A DNA stretch of 64,000 nucleotides from Serratia ficaria (GTDB lineage Bacteria > Pseudomonadota > Gammaproteobacteria > Enterobacterales > Enterobacteriaceae). The notes below the pieces were generated by a model, which saw nothing but the letters and a program-made list of their open reading frames with translations, was not told the origin of the DNA and made no database searches. Shown in pieces: positions 28,876-43,640 of this stretch (within the stretch, counting starts at the first letter, position 1; the number at the start of each line of letters is the position of its first letter). The position numbers and the translations under genes are program-made. The stretch is from the NCBI RefSeq assembly GCF_900187015.1, contig NZ_LT906479.1:248001-312000 (forward strand), written 5' to 3'.

Positions 28876-29073
28876 TACGCTGTGAACTAGAACCTATCTC
28901 ATCAGCGATTTTGCAGTCATAATCATTGGTGAGATGGGCTCTTAAACCGTATTGACTGAGATACGTCATAGCGTAAAACACCGAGATGCCGGCGAACGGC
29001 ATCTGATCGGTTTGGTTTGCCTCGCACTGCGAGGCAAAGTTGTTTGTTCTGAATCATTGTGACAGGTTGGTTT

Positions 29074-29457
29074 ATGAGTGCGAATACCGAGGCTCAAGGG
29101 AGCGGGCGCGGCCTGGAAGCGGCTAAGTGGCTGATCGTCGCCGTGCTGTTGGTTGTGGCTATTGTCGGTAACTATTACTACCGTGATTTAAGCCTGCCAT
29201 TGCGCGCGCTGGCAGTTGTACTGATCATCGCCGTTGCAGGTGCAGTGGCTCTGATGACCACCAAAGGCAAAGCCACCGTCGCGTTTGCTCGCGAAGCGCG
29301 TACCGAAGTACGCAAAGTGATTTGGCCAACTCGTCAGGAAACGCTACACACCACGTTGATCGTTGCCGCGGTAACCGCCGTGATGTCACTGATTCTGTGG
29401 GGGCTGGATGGTATTCTGGTCCGTCTGGTATCGTTTATTACTGGCCTGAGGTTCTAA
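29074..29457 (+). CDS. secE: SecE, preprotein translocase subunit
   Basis: SecE clamps SecY in the SecYEG channel of the inner membrane. The ATG at 29074 gives [16 protein letters not shown] and 127 residues, identical in length and start to E. coli; the upstream in-frame start at 29059 is not needed. Three transmembrane helices can be seen (about 18-36, 45-63, 93-111). The essential cytoplasmic amphipathic segment [20 protein letters not shown] precedes the third. nusG starts one base after the stop, the universal pairing. Confidence 0.97.
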   Translation: MSANTEAQGSGRGLEAAKWLIVAVLLVVAIVGNYYYRDLSLPLRALAVVLIIAVAGAVALMTTKGKATVAFAREARTEVRKVIWPTRQETLHTTLIVAAVTAVMSLILWGLDGILVRLVSFITGLRF

Positions 29458-29458
29458 A

Positions 29459-30004
29459 ATGTCTGAAGCTCCAAAAAAACGTTGGTACGTCGTTCAGGCG
29501 TTTTCCGGTTTTGAAGGTCGCGTAGCGCAATCGCTGCGTGAGCACATCAAACTGCACGATATGGAAGAGCTGTTCGGCGAAGTCATGGTGCCTACGGAAG
29601 AAGTGGTTGAAATCCGTGGCGGCCAGCGCCGCAAGAGCGAACGTAAATTCTTCCCGGGCTACGTGCTGGTGCAGATGGTAATGAACGACGCCAGCTGGCA
29701 CCTGGTGCGCAGCGTTCCGCGCGTTATGGGTTTCATCGGCGGCACCTCAGACCGTCCGGCGCCGATCAGCGATAAAGAAGTTGATGCGATTATGAACCGC
29801 CTGCAGCAGGTGGGTGATAAGCCGCGTCCGAAAACGCTGTTCGAACCGGGTGAACTGGTCCGCGTTAACGATGGCCCGTTTGCCGACTTCAACGGCGTGG
29901 TCGAAGAAGTGGATTACGAAAAGAGCCGCCTGAAAGTGTCCGTCTCCATCTTTGGCCGTGCAACGCCGGTGGAACTGGACTTCAGCCAGGTCGAAAAAGG
30001 CTGA
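29459..30004 (+). CDS. nusG: NusG, transcription elongation and termination factor
   Basis: NusG binds RNA polymerase, lowers pausing, helps Rho and couples transcription to translation. The 181 residues equal E. coli. The N-terminal NGN domain begins [20 protein letters not shown] and includes [10 protein letters not shown]. The C-terminal KOW domain reads [19 protein letters not shown]. It lies one base after secE and ends 42 bases before a terminator hairpin that also contains the rplK promoter -10. Its paralogue rfaH lies at 4.0-4.5 kb. Confidence 0.98.
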   Translation: MSEAPKKRWYVVQAFSGFEGRVAQSLREHIKLHDMEELFGEVMVPTEEVVEIRGGQRRKSERKFFPGYVLVQMVMNDASWHLVRSVPRVMGFIGGTSDRPAPISDKEVDAIMNRLQQVGDKPRPKTLFEPGELVRVNDGPFADFNGVVEEVDYEKSRLKVSVSIFGRATPVELDFSQVEKG

Positions 30005-30037
30005 TCAATTAATCAGCAGCGAGCGGCGTTTTGCCAC

Positions 30038-30066
30038 TTGTCAGAGGCGCGAAATTGAACTATAAT
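30038..30066 (+). promoter_or_regulatory. rplK (L11) promoter
   Basis: -35 TTGTCA (30038-30043), 17-bp spacer, perfect -10 TATAAT (30061-30066), 103 bases before the rplK ATG. The -10 lies inside a terminator-like hairpin (30046-30078). It would drive rplKA. Confidence 0.85.
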
Positions 30067-30078
30067 TTCGCGCCTTTT
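30046..30078 (+). terminator. terminator of secE-nusG
   Basis: An 11-bp perfect stem GGCGCGAAATT / AATTTCGCGCC with loop GAACTAT is followed by TTTTG and more T. It shares its sequence with the rplK promoter core. Confidence 0.88.
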
Positions 30079-30168
30079 GTTTTTAGATGCCTTGCTCGAT
30101 CGCATTGAGCGGGGCGAAACACGGGGAGCCTCTCGCGAGGCGATACTACCCAAACCGAGGAAATTTAA

Positions 30169-31305
<1,137 letters not shown>

Positions 31306-31324
31306 TCGCCCTGCGATTATCGCT

Positions 31325-31353
31325 TTGACTTGGGGCCAAGATTTGTCTAGAAT
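31325..31353 (+). promoter_or_regulatory. rplJ (L10) promoter
   Basis: -35 TTGACT (31325-31330), 17-bp spacer, -10 TAGAAT (31348-31353). It sits just past rplA and about 290 bases before rplJ, the known place of the promoter for the rplJL-rpoBC unit. Confidence 0.88.
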
Positions 31354-31404
31354 CTTATGCCCCAAGGTTTTGCTATTGGCTTGCCTAAAGCGAAACAACA
31401 GAAT

Positions 31405-31500
31405 TTTCGGTTGGAGCCTGGCCTATCCAGGCCTCCGTCCAAGACCGCAGGTGTATCGAAAGGTACTTAATCTTCCTGCGTAGACGGTGACAGAGCCTAA
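31405..31500 (+). promoter_or_regulatory. L10 leader, autoregulatory mRNA element
   Basis: The leader contains the conserved GGTTGGAGCCTGGCC... AGGCCTCCGTC... TAGACGGTGACAG pattern of the L10 leader. A stem (GCCTGGCC/GGCCTCC region) and the kink-turn-like region around 31440-31490 are bound by the L10-L7/L12 complex to repress rplJL translation. This accounts for most of the 31306-31643 gap. Confidence 0.85.
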
Positions 31501-31643
31501 AGAATTTTTTTCTTTTTTATAAAAGAATGGTCTTTGCTGGATTCTGCTCACCGTGTTTCAGCGCTCTCACCGCGTGTTTCACAAGGTGCTGAGTGAAGTG
31601 AGTTCCGGGGATTTTCCCCGGCTAATCCAGGAGCAAAAAGCTA

Positions 31644-32141
31644 ATGGCATTAAATCTTCAAGACAAACAAGCGATTGTTGCTGAAGTCAACGAAGTAGCC
31701 AAAGGCGCGCTGTCTGCGGTTGTTGCGGATTCTCGCGGCGTTACCGTTGATAAAATGACTGAACTGCGTAAAGCAGGTCGTGAAGCTGGCGTTTACATGC
31801 GTGTTGTTCGCAACACCCTGATGCGTCGCGTAGTTGAAGGCACTCCATTCGAATGCCTGAAAGACACGTTTGTCGGTCCTACCTTGATTGCATTCTCTAA
31901 CGAACACCCGGGCGCTGCTGCTCGTCTGTTCAAAGAGTTCGCGAAAGCGAATGCAAAGTTCGAGGTTAAAGCTGCGGCCTTTGAAGGTGAGCTGATCCCT
32001 GCGGCACAAATCGACCGCTTGGCAACGCTGCCTACTTACGATGAAGCAATCGCACGCCTGATGGCAACCATGAAAGAAGCCGCTGCCGGCAAACTGGTTC
32101 GCACTCTGGCTGCACTGCGCGATCAGAAAGAAGCGGCATAA
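31644..32141 (+). CDS. rplJ: 50S ribosomal protein L10
   Basis: L10 anchors the L7/L12 dimers to the ribosome stalk base and, with them, represses its own mRNA leader. The 165 residues equal E. coli. The N-terminal rRNA-binding domain includes [25 protein letters not shown] and [10 protein letters not shown]. The C-terminal helix that binds L7/L12 is rich in Ala and Leu and ends [20 protein letters not shown] lies before the ATG. Confidence 0.98.
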   Translation: MALNLQDKQAIVAEVNEVAKGALSAVVADSRGVTVDKMTELRKAGREAGVYMRVVRNTLMRRVVEGTPFECLKDTFVGPTLIAFSNEHPGAAARLFKEFAKANAKFEVKAAAFEGELIPAAQIDRLATLPTYDEAIARLMATMKEAAAGKLVRTLAALRDQKEAA

Positions 32142-32206
32142 GCCACTGTCTTTCTTAGCCTTTGCTAACGTATTTAAACTATTTCTGAATTTTAGGAACA
32201 ATTGTT

Positions 32207-32572
32207 ATGTCTATCACTAAAGACCAAATCCTGGAAGCAGTTGCCGCTATGTCCGTAATGGACGTTGTTGAACTGGTTTCCGCTATGGAAGAAAAATTCG
32301 GCGTGTCTGCTGCTGCCGCTGTAGCTGTTGCTGCAGGTCCAGCTGAAGCTGCTGAAGAAAAAACTGAGTTCGACGTTGTACTGTCTGCTGTTGGTGGCAA
32401 CAAAGTTGCTGTTATCAAAGCAGTACGTGGCGCAACCGGTCTGGGCCTGAAAGAAGCCAAAGACCTGGTAGAATCTGCTCCAGCAGTACTGAAAGAAGGC
32501 ATCAGCAAAGACGACGCTGAAGCTCTGAAAAAATCTCTGGAAGAAGCTGGTGCTTCTGTTGAAGTTAAATAA
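32207..32572 (+). CDS. rplL: 50S ribosomal protein L7/L12
   Basis: L7/L12 is the multicopy stalk protein that recruits the translational GTPases. The 121 residues match the family. The N-terminal dimerisation domain (1-35) is followed by an Ala-rich hinge ([18 protein letters not shown]) and the C-terminal domain with [21 protein letters not shown]. Codon use is extremely biased, as expected for high expression. A partial terminator lies 40 bases downstream, before rpoB. Confidence 0.98.
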   Translation: MSITKDQILEAVAAMSVMDVVELVSAMEEKFGVSAAAAVAVAAGPAEAAEEKTEFDVVLSAVGGNKVAVIKAVRGATGLGLKEAKDLVESAPAVLKEGISKDDAEALKKSLEEAGASVEVK

Positions 32573-32612
32573 GTTTAACTTCTCAGAGTACAGTCTGGCT
32601 TAACAGACTGAT

Positions 32613-32643
32613 GGCTGGTGACTTTTTGGTCACCAGCCTTTTT
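32613..32643 (+). terminator. partial terminator (attenuator) between rplL and rpoB
   Basis: A 10-bp stem GGCTGGTGAC / GTCACCAGCC with loop TTTTTG is followed by TTTTT. By analogy to E. coli it lets only part of the ribosomal transcripts reach rpoBC. The rest of the 332-bp rplL-rpoB gap shows no gene; in E. coli it also holds an RNase III site, which I cannot place here. Confidence 0.88.
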
Positions 32644-32904
32644 GCGCTGTAGGGCGTCAGTAGAGTTTCACACTGTTTGGCTACTGGCTAACCCCAATAT
32701 CTTTTTCTATCGACGACTTAATATACTGCTCCTTTTTGCCGCAGCCGAATCTGCCGCACGGCGCAATGAAATGATTTAAGAGTGATAGAAAAGAGGTATT
32801 GCGGAAAGTGTTCCCGCTTTCCGGTCGACAAAACGGTGTTGCATGAACCGTCCCCTATCCGGACGGACAGATAGGTTCGACTTTCCAGCGAGCTGAGGAA
32901 CCCT

Positions 32905-35900
32905 ATGGTTTACTCCTATACCGAGAAAAAACGTATTCGTAAGGATTTTGGTAAGCGTCCACAAGTTCTGGACATACCATATCTCCTTTCTATCCAGCTT
33001 GACTCGTTCCAGAAGTTCATCGAGCAAGACCCAGAAGGGCAGTACGGCTTAGAAGCCGCCTTCCGTTCTGTTTTCCCTATCCAGAGCTACAGTGGCAATT
33101 CGGAGCTGCAATACGTTAGCTACCGTCTTGGTGAGCCGGTCTTCGACGTCAAAGAGTGCCAGATCCGTGGTGTGACGTTCTCTGCACCGCTGCGCGTAAA
33201 ACTGCGCCTGGTCATCTATGAGCGTGAAGCTCCGGAAGGTACGGTCAAAGACATCAAGGAACAAGAAGTCTATATGGGCGAAATTCCGCTCATGACCGAA
33301 AACGGTACCTTTGTAATCAACGGTACTGAGAGGGTTATCGTATCTCAGCTGCATCGTAGCCCTGGCGTATTCTTTGACAGCGATAAGGGTAAAACCCACT
33401 CCTCGGGTAAAGTGCTGTATAACGCACGTATCATTCCTTACCGCGGTTCATGGCTGGATTTCGAGTTTGACCCGAAAGACAACCTGTTCGTGCGTATTGA
33501 CCGTCGCCGCAAACTGCCTGCGACCATCATTCTGCGCGCGTTGAACTACACCACTGAACAGATCCTCGACCTGTTCTTTGACAAAATTGTTTTCGAGATC
33601 CGCGATAACAAGCTGCAGATGGAGCTGGTTCCAGAGCGTCTGCGTGGTGAGACCGCTTCGTTCGATATCGAAGCCAACGGCAAGATCTACGTAGAGAAAG
33701 GCCGTCGCATCACCGCTCGTCATATCCGTCAGCTCGAAAAAGACGAAATTCAAAGTATTGAAGTACCGGTTGAGTACATCGCGGGCAAAGTGGTCGCGAA
33801 AGACTATATCGATACCAATACCGGCGAACTGATCTGCACAGCCAACATGGAGCTGTCGCTGGATCTGCTGGCCAAGCTGAGCCAGTCTGGCCACAAGCGT
33901 ATCGAAACGCTGTTCACCAACGATCTGGACCACGGTGCGTACATTTCCGAGACCGTACGCGTCGACCCAACCAACGATCGTCTGAGTGCGCTGGTAGAAA
34001 TCTACCGCATGATGCGCCCTGGTGAGCCGCCGACGCGCGAAGCCGCCGAAAGCCTGTTCGAGAATCTGTTCTTCTCCGAAGACCGCTACGACCTGTCCGC
34101 GGTTGGCCGCATGAAGTTCAACCGTTCTCTGCTGCGTGACGAGATCGAAGGTTCGGGCATCCTGAGCAAAGACGACATCATCGAAGTGATGAAGAAGCTC
34201 ATCGATATCCGTAACGGTAAAGGTGAAGTGGACGATATCGACCACTTGGGCAACCGTCGTATCCGTTCCGTCGGCGAAATGGCCGAGAACCAGTTCCGCG
34301 TCGGTCTGGTGCGCGTTGAGCGTGCGGTGAAAGAGCGTCTGTCCCTGGGCGATCTGGATACCCTGATGCCTCAGGACATGATCAACGCCAAGCCGATTTC
34401 GGCGGCGGTGAAAGAGTTCTTCGGCTCCAGCCAGCTGTCTCAGTTTATGGACCAGAACAACCCGTTGTCCGAGATCACGCACAAGCGCCGTATCTCCGCA
34501 CTGGGCCCGGGCGGTCTGACCCGTGAACGCGCCGGCTTTGAAGTTCGAGACGTACACCCGACTCACTACGGTCGCGTGTGCCCAATCGAAACGCCGGAAG
34601 GCCCGAACATCGGTCTGATCAACTCCCTGTCCGTGTACGCACAGACTAACGAGTATGGCTTCCTGGAAACCCCGTACCGCCGCGTGCGCGACGGCGTGGT
34701 GACCGATGAAATCAACTACCTGTCTGCTATTGAAGAAGGCAACTTCGTTATCGCTCAGGCGAACTCCAACCTGGATGATGAAGGCCGCTTCGTAGAAGAC
34801 CTGGTCACCTGTCGTAGCAAAGGCGAATCGAGCCTGTTCAGCCGCGACCAGGTTGACTATATGGACGTATCGACCCAGCAGGTTGTCTCCGTTGGTGCCT
34901 CACTGATTCCATTCCTGGAACACGATGACGCCAACCGTGCATTGATGGGTGCGAACATGCAACGTCAGGCGGTTCCAACCCTGCGCGCCGACAAGCCGCT
35001 GGTAGGTACCGGTATGGAACGTGCTGTAGCGGTTGACTCCGGCGTTACCGCCGTGGCCAAACGCGGCGGCGTGATCCAGTACGTGGATGCTTCCCGTATC
35101 GTTATCAAGGTTAACGAAGACGAGATGTACCCGGGCGAAGCAGGCATCGACATTTATAACCTGACCAAGTACACCCGTTCTAACCAGAACACCTGCATCA
35201 ACCAGATGCCGTGTGTGAACCTGGGCGAGCCAATCGAGCGCGGCGACGTGCTGGCGGATGGCCCTTCTACGGATCTGGGCGAACTGGCGCTGGGCCAGAA
35301 CATGCGCGTAGCCTTCATGCCTTGGAACGGCTACAACTTCGAAGACTCCATCTTGGTCTCCGAGCGCGTGGTGCAGGAAGATCGCTTCACCACCATCCAC
35401 ATCCAGGAACTGGCGTGCGTGTCTCGCGACACCAAGCTGGGGCCTGAAGAGATCACCGCCGACATCCCTAACGTGGGTGAAGCTGCGCTCTCCAAGCTGG
35501 ATGAATCCGGTATCGTGTATATCGGTGCTGAAGTGACCGGTGGCGACATTCTGGTCGGTAAGGTCACGCCGAAAGGCGAAACCCAGCTGACGCCGGAAGA
35601 GAAGCTGCTGCGTGCGATCTTCGGTGAGAAAGCGTCTGACGTTAAAGACTCTTCTCTGCGCGTACCAAACGGCGTTTCCGGTACGGTTATCGACGTGCAG
35701 GTCTTCACCCGCGATGGCGTGGAAAAAGACAAGCGTGCGTTGGAAATCGAAGAGATGCAGCTGAAGCAGGCGAAGAAAGACCTGACTGAAGAACTGCAGA
35801 TCCTGGAAGCCGGTCTGTTTGCGCGTATCCACGCGGTGCTGGTTGCCGGCGGCGTCGAAGCCGAGAAGCTGAGCAAGCTGCCACGCGATCGCTGGCTGGA

Positions 35901-36933
35901 ACTGGGCCTGACCGACGAAGAGAAGCAAAACCAGCTGGAACAGCTGGCGGAGCAATACGACGAACTGAAATCCGACTTCGAGAAGAAACTGGAAGCCAAG
36001 CGTCGCAAGATCACCCAAGGCGACGATCTGGCACCGGGCGTGCTGAAAATCGTCAAGGTTTATCTGGCCGTTAAACGTCAGATCCAACCGGGTGACAAGA
36101 TGGCAGGCCGCCACGGTAACAAGGGCGTTATCTCCAAGATCAACCCGATCGAAGATATGCCTTACGATGAAAACGGCACGCCGGTAGACATCGTACTGAA
36201 CCCGCTGGGCGTACCATCACGTATGAACATCGGTCAGATCCTGGAAACCCACCTGGGTATGGCTGCGAAAGGCATTGGTGAGAAGATCAACCAAATGCTG
36301 AAGCAGCAGCAGGAAGTGGCCAAGCTGCGTGAGTTCATCCAGAAGGCCTACGATCTGGGCGACGACGTTTGCCAGAAAGTTGACCTGAACACCTTCACCG
36401 ACGACGAAGTTCTGCGTCTGGCAGAGAACCTGAAAAAAGGTATGCCGATCGCAACGCCGGTGTTCGATGGTGCGAAAGAGACTGAAATCAAGCAGCTGCT
36501 GGAAATGGGCGGGATCCCGACCTCCGGTCAGATTACGCTGTTCGATGGCCGTACCGGTGAGCAGTTCGAGCGCCAGGTTACTGTCGGCTATATGTACATG
36601 CTGAAACTGAACCACTTGGTTGACGATAAAATGCACGCCCGTTCAACCGGTTCTTACAGCTTGGTTACTCAGCAGCCTCTGGGTGGTAAAGCGCAGTTCG
36701 GTGGTCAACGCTTCGGTGAGATGGAAGTGTGGGCACTGGAAGCATACGGCGCGGCTTATACCCTGCAGGAAATGCTCACCGTTAAGTCGGATGACGTTAA
36801 CGGCCGTACCAAGATGTACAAAAACATCGTGGATGGCGATCACCGCATGGAACCAGGCATGCCGGAGTCCTTCAACGTACTGTTGAAAGAAATCCGCTCG
36901 CTCGGTATCAACATCGAACTGGAAGACGAGTAA
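32905..36933 (+). CDS. rpoB: RNA polymerase beta subunit
   Basis: RpoB forms one pincer and much of the active centre of RNA polymerase. The 1342 residues equal E. coli. The rifampicin cluster, around [17 protein letters not shown] through [12 protein letters not shown], has wild-type residues at the usual resistance positions. The C-terminal [15 protein letters not shown] and the active-site region [24 protein letters not shown] block ([19 protein letters not shown]) are intact. It is transcribed from the L10 promoter through the attenuator and followed by rpoC after 118 bases containing stable hairpins. Confidence 0.98.
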   Translation: MVYSYTEKKRIRKDFGKRPQVLDIPYLLSIQLDSFQKFIEQDPEGQYGLEAAFRSVFPIQSYSGNSELQYVSYRLGEPVFDVKECQIRGVTFSAPLRVKLRLVIYEREAPEGTVKDIKEQEVYMGEIPLMTENGTFVINGTERVIVSQLHRSPGVFFDSDKGKTHSSGKVLYNARIIPYRGSWLDFEFDPKDNLFVRIDRRRKLPATIILRALNYTTEQILDLFFDKIVFEIRDNKLQMELVPERLRGETASFDIEANGKIYVEKGRRITARHIRQLEKDEIQSIEVPVEYIAGKVVAKDYIDTNTGELICTANMELSLDLLAKLSQSGHKRIETLFTNDLDHGAYISETVRVDPTNDRLSALVEIYRMMRPGEPPTREAAESLFENLFFSEDRYDLSAVGRMKFNRSLLRDEIEGSGILSKDDIIEVMKKLIDIRNGKGEVDDIDHLGNRRIRSVGEMAENQFRVGLVRVERAVKERLSLGDLDTLMPQDMINAKPISAAVKEFFGSSQLSQFMDQNNPLSEITHKRRISALGPGGLTRERAGFEVRDVHPTHYGRVCPIETPEGPNIGLINSLSVYAQTNEYGFLETPYRRVRDGVVTDEINYLSAIEEGNFVIAQANSNLDDEGRFVEDLVTCRSKGESSLFSRDQVDYMDVSTQQVVSVGASLIPFLEHDDANRALMGANMQRQAVPTLRADKPLVGTGMERAVAVDSGVTAVAKRGGVIQYVDASRIVIKVNEDEMYPGEAGIDIYNLTKYTRSNQNTCINQMPCVNLGEPIERGDVLADGPSTDLGELALGQNMRVAFMPWNGYNFEDSILVSERVVQEDRFTTIHIQELACVSRDTKLGPEEITADIPNVGEAALSKLDESGIVYIGAEVTGGDILVGKVTPKGETQLTPEEKLLRAIFGEKASDVKDSSLRVPNGVSGTVIDVQVFTRDGVEKDKRALEIEEMQLKQAKKDLTEELQILEAGLFARIHAVLVAGGVEAEKLSKLPRDRWLELGLTDEEKQNQLEQLAEQYDELKSDFEKKLEAKRRKITQGDDLAPGVLKIVKVYLAVKRQIQPGDKMAGRHGNKGVISKINPIEDMPYDENGTPVDIVLNPLGVPSRMNIGQILETHLGMAAKGIGEKINQMLKQQQEVAKLREFIQKAYDLGDDVCQKVDLNTFTDDEVLRLAENLKKGMPIATPVFDGAKETEIKQLLEMGGIPTSGQITLFDGRTGEQFERQVTVGYMYMLKLNHLVDDKMHARSTGSYSLVTQQPLGGKAQFGGQRFGEMEVWALEAYGAAYTLQEMLTVKSDDVNGRTKMYKNIVDGDHRMEPGMPESFNVLLKEIRSLGINIELEDE

Positions 36934-36945
36934 TCGTCGTTCCGG

Positions 36946-36974
36946 CTCAGGCTCCCGGCCTTAGGGAGCCTGAG
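36946..36974 (+). other. stable hairpin in the rpoB-rpoC gap
   Basis: A perfect 11-bp inverted repeat CTCAGGCTCCC / GGGAGCCTGAG with a 7-base loop lies 12 bases past the rpoB stop. No T run follows, so it is not a standard terminator. A second, weaker inverted repeat GGGTACC / GGTACCC follows near 37000-37021. Confidence 0.75.
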
Positions 36975-37051
36975 GGTGGTTGTTCAGGTCACACGGGTAC
37001 CTACTGCGGTTGTGGGTACCCAACAGGTTTAACTCCGACAGGAGCCAATCC

Positions 37052-41278
<4,227 letters not shown>

Positions 41279-41294
41279 TCGTTGAACGCGCCGC

Positions 41295-41352
41295 GGGTCC
41301 GGCTTGCCGGACCCTCTGCCAGTAAACCGCTCCTTCGGGGGCGGTTTTTTTT
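41295..41352 (+). terminator. rpoC terminator (two hairpins)
   Basis: A first stem GGGTCCGGC / GCCGGACCC (41295-41314) is followed by a second, AACCGCTCC / GGGGCGGTT with a TTCG loop, and then a run of T (41344-41352). This is a strong end to the rplJL-rpoBC unit. Confidence 0.92.
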
Positions 41353-41450
41353 GCCTCGTTCCGGAAGGGGCAATTTTTGCTACTATGAATAAGCCCCTGC
41401 TTGAGGGGGTAATGGTCTGCGCGCAAATACAAACTAAGGATTGTACAAAT

Positions 41451-41897
41451 ATGGACAGCCTGTTCACCTTTGAAAAACTTACCGCGAAACACTTGCCTTA
41501 TCTGTATGAAATAAGATTTTCCGTCGAAGAGAACCCGCTTCACCCACACCAGATCCAATATCTTCAGAGAACTCAGGCGCTGGGTGATATCAACCAGGGC
41601 GGCGGCTGGATTTGTAAATACGGCGAAGATTATGCCGGCGTCGGCTTTGGTCTCTTTATTCCCGAACCGCTGATTGGCGGATTATTCGTCAAGCCGGAGT
41701 ATCAGTCGAAAGGTGTTGGCTCTGCCTTACTGGATGCCGTGACGGCCTGGTTGTTCGACAATGGTGCAGAAGCAATCCATCTGACTACCGATCCAGGTTC
41801 CAGGGCTGAGGCGTTTTATCAGCGGCGTGGCTGGATTGCCATTGGCAAGGATGAATTTGGCCAGGCGGAACTGGTTAAACATAAAGGCGATAAATAA
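41451..41897 (+). CDS. GNAT family N-acetyltransferase (accessory block)
   Basis: A 148-residue single-domain acetyltransferase of the GNAT fold. Motif A reads LFVKPEYQSKGVGSALLDA (about 78-96), with the acetyl-CoA-binding Q85-x-x-G88-x-G90. Motif B is AEAFYQRRGW (119-128), whose tyrosine is often the general acid. The ATG at 41451 has AAGGA ten bases upstream; earlier in-frame ATGs (41385, 41412) have weaker sites. The substrate is unknown. Its stop overlaps the next ATG by one base (TAATG), so it is translated with the following secreted protein and kinase. E. coli has no such gene between rpoC and thiH. Confidence 0.8.
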   Translation: MDSLFTFEKLTAKHLPYLYEIRFSVEENPLHPHQIQYLQRTQALGDINQGGGWICKYGEDYAGVGFGLFIPEPLIGGLFVKPEYQSKGVGSALLDAVTAWLFDNGAEAIHLTTDPGSRAEAFYQRRGWIAIGKDEFGQAELVKHKGDK

Positions 41898-42361
41898 TGA
41901 AAATCAAAGGACTGATAGCATTATTCCTGATTTGTCTTTTTAGCGCCCCCCTCCATGCGGCCATTGACTATTTTTATCTTAAAAAGAGCGATGGGCAGAA
42001 GGTCAGAGTCACGCTGCAGGAGTTGGAGGCGATGCCATCATCTTCGATTACAACCTCGACCAACTTCACGCCCGAGGCTGTTTTTACCGGCGTTGAGTTT
42101 ACCGCGTTGGCCAAAAAATATGGGCTGACGGGAAACAGTGTTCGCGCTTTCGCCTGGGATGATTATTCATATTCAATGCCCGTCGTCGAGCTGGAAAAAT
42201 ACAAGGTCATTATCGCCTATAAGAAAAATAATGAGCTCATGGATATTTCTGAGTTAGGGCCATTTGCGATTATCTACCCTCGCGATAGCCACCCAGAGTT
42301 GAGCAACATTGAGGTGAATGCCAAAACCGTTTGGCAAATAAAAGCGCTAGAGGTTAAGTAA
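41897..42361 (+). CDS. exported SUOX-fold (molybdopterin-binding-like) protein, cysteine-free when mature
   Basis: A 154-residue protein with a signal peptide (hydrophobic core LIALFLICLFS, likely cleavage after A21 in PLHA). The mature part resembles the core of the sulfite-oxidase molybdopterin fold: LTLQELEAMP-like TLQELEAMPSSSI, TTSTNFTPEAVFTGVEF, AWDDYSYSMPVVELEKY, and GPFAIIYPRDSHPEL. The only cysteine (C13) is in the signal peptide, so the molybdenum-ligating cysteine of true enzymes of this fold is absent. A catalytic role is therefore doubtful; a periplasmic binding or sensing role next to the kinase is an inference. It overlaps the GNAT stop and ends one base before the kinase ATG. 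Confidence 0.7.
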   Translation: MKIKGLIALFLICLFSAPLHAAIDYFYLKKSDGQKVRVTLQELEAMPSSSITTSTNFTPEAVFTGVEFTALAKKYGLTGNSVRAFAWDDYSYSMPVVELEKYKVIIAYKKNNELMDISELGPFAIIYPRDSHPELSNIEVNAKTVWQIKALEVK

Positions 42362-42362
42362 A

Positions 42363-43640
42363 ATGAGTAAGAAACTTATCGGGACTCTTGCCACCCTGGT
42401 TGCGGCGCTGTTGCTGTTGATCTTATTGATCGCCGTAAACTTCGGCAGCGTTAAAGAGCGGTACAAACAGATTGAGCCCAATCTTGATAACTACTCTGTC
42501 GCTGAAATTCTCTTTTTGTCGTTCGAAAGGACGAAAACTGCGCTATTGCAGGGGGAAGAGGACAATTACGATAGTTTCATGCTGAAGAAAAAAATATTTG
42601 CATCAAAGATTGCCATTCTTGAAAGCCGTTCTACGTTAAGCGACTCTTTTTATTATGACGAAGAGTTTATAAAAACCGTTGCGGTTTTGAAGCGACAGTA
42701 TGCCGAGCTGGATCAACTCAGCGTTGAACTGTTGCATGGCAAGAAAAAAAGAGCCGATATACTCTCCTTTATGGACAAGATGGAAGTCACCCTGGTCGAT
42801 ATTCAAGAAGTAATCTACAAAATACAGATAAGGAATTTCACTGAGGTTAAAAATATCATCAAAGATAATTCAGGTAAAACCGAACTGTTCGCCATGTTCT
42901 CGTTGGTGCTGATCTTTTTGATGATGTTCCTTATCTTGAAAAATGCGTTTTCGCTGAAGAAAATGGTGAAAAATAAGAATATATTTATTTCCTCAATCTA
43001 TCATGAGATCGCCGGATCAACGCAGGCTATCGTGATTGCGGCAGATATCATGGAGCACGAACTGGTTCAGGATGCATTGAAAAAAGAAGCCAGGCTCATC
43101 TCGCACCATGGTAATAAAATAGCGGAGCAAACGCGCGAGGTGATGGATTACTCACGGATTGAGATGGGGGAGGTAAAGGTCAACGACTCCCTCTTCTCAC
43201 TTAATGATGTGGTTGACGATGCCGTCGCTGCGGTGGGGGGCGGGGAAGGACGCAATAAATTTATTGTCCGGTATTCGTCTTATGCGGGTAAAATTCATGC
43301 GGATAAGTACAAACTGTACAGAATACTCGTCAACTTATTGGGTAATGCGGATAAATATACGCATCGTGGATCGGTTATCGTGAATGTGAAAATATGTAAT
43401 GACCGTCTTTATCTTCTGGTGAAGGATAACGGCATCGGTTTTAACGTTAAAAATATTGATAAATTATATAAGGCATTTAATCAGGGGCTGGAGAGAGAGA
43501 CGCGTCAGGGGCTGGGATTGGGGCTAACCATTATAAAGAATTATGTGACCAGGATGAAAGGCGCCATCAGAGTAAAATCGACCGAGGGCAAAGGGGCGTC
43601 ATTCTTCATTTGCCTGCCAATAAAATCAGTTGAAAAATAA
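42363..43640 (+). CDS. membrane sensor histidine kinase with divergent H-box
   Basis: A 425-residue histidine kinase. Helices at about 5-26 and 175-193 enclose a periplasmic domain of roughly 148 residues, which I do not recognise and which looks largely helical. The dimerisation domain has FISSIYHEIAGSTQAIV with H214; the usual H-E-x-R-x-P-L is replaced by HEIAGSTQ, lacking the conserved Arg and Pro. The ATPase domain is regular: N box VNLLGNADKYT (N328), G1 DNGIGF (355-360) and G2 GLGLGLTI (383-390). It starts one base after the exported SUOX-like gene, and its 3' end overlaps the convergent regulator gene by 15 bp. No response regulator follows on the same strand; the convergent gene is the likely partner. 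Confidence 0.88.
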   Translation: MSKKLIGTLATLVAALLLLILLIAVNFGSVKERYKQIEPNLDNYSVAEILFLSFERTKTALLQGEEDNYDSFMLKKKIFASKIAILESRSTLSDSFYYDEEFIKTVAVLKRQYAELDQLSVELLHGKKKRADILSFMDKMEVTLVDIQEVIYKIQIRNFTEVKNIIKDNSGKTELFAMFSLVLIFLMMFLILKNAFSLKKMVKNKNIFISSIYHEIAGSTQAIVIAADIMEHELVQDALKKEARLISHHGNKIAEQTREVMDYSRIEMGEVKVNDSLFSLNDVVDDAVAAVGGGEGRNKFIVRYSSYAGKIHADKYKLYRILVNLLGNADKYTHRGSVIVNVKICNDRLYLLVKDNGIGFNVKNIDKLYKAFNQGLERETRQGLGLGLTIIKNYVTRMKGAIRVKSTEGKGASFFICLPIKSVEK

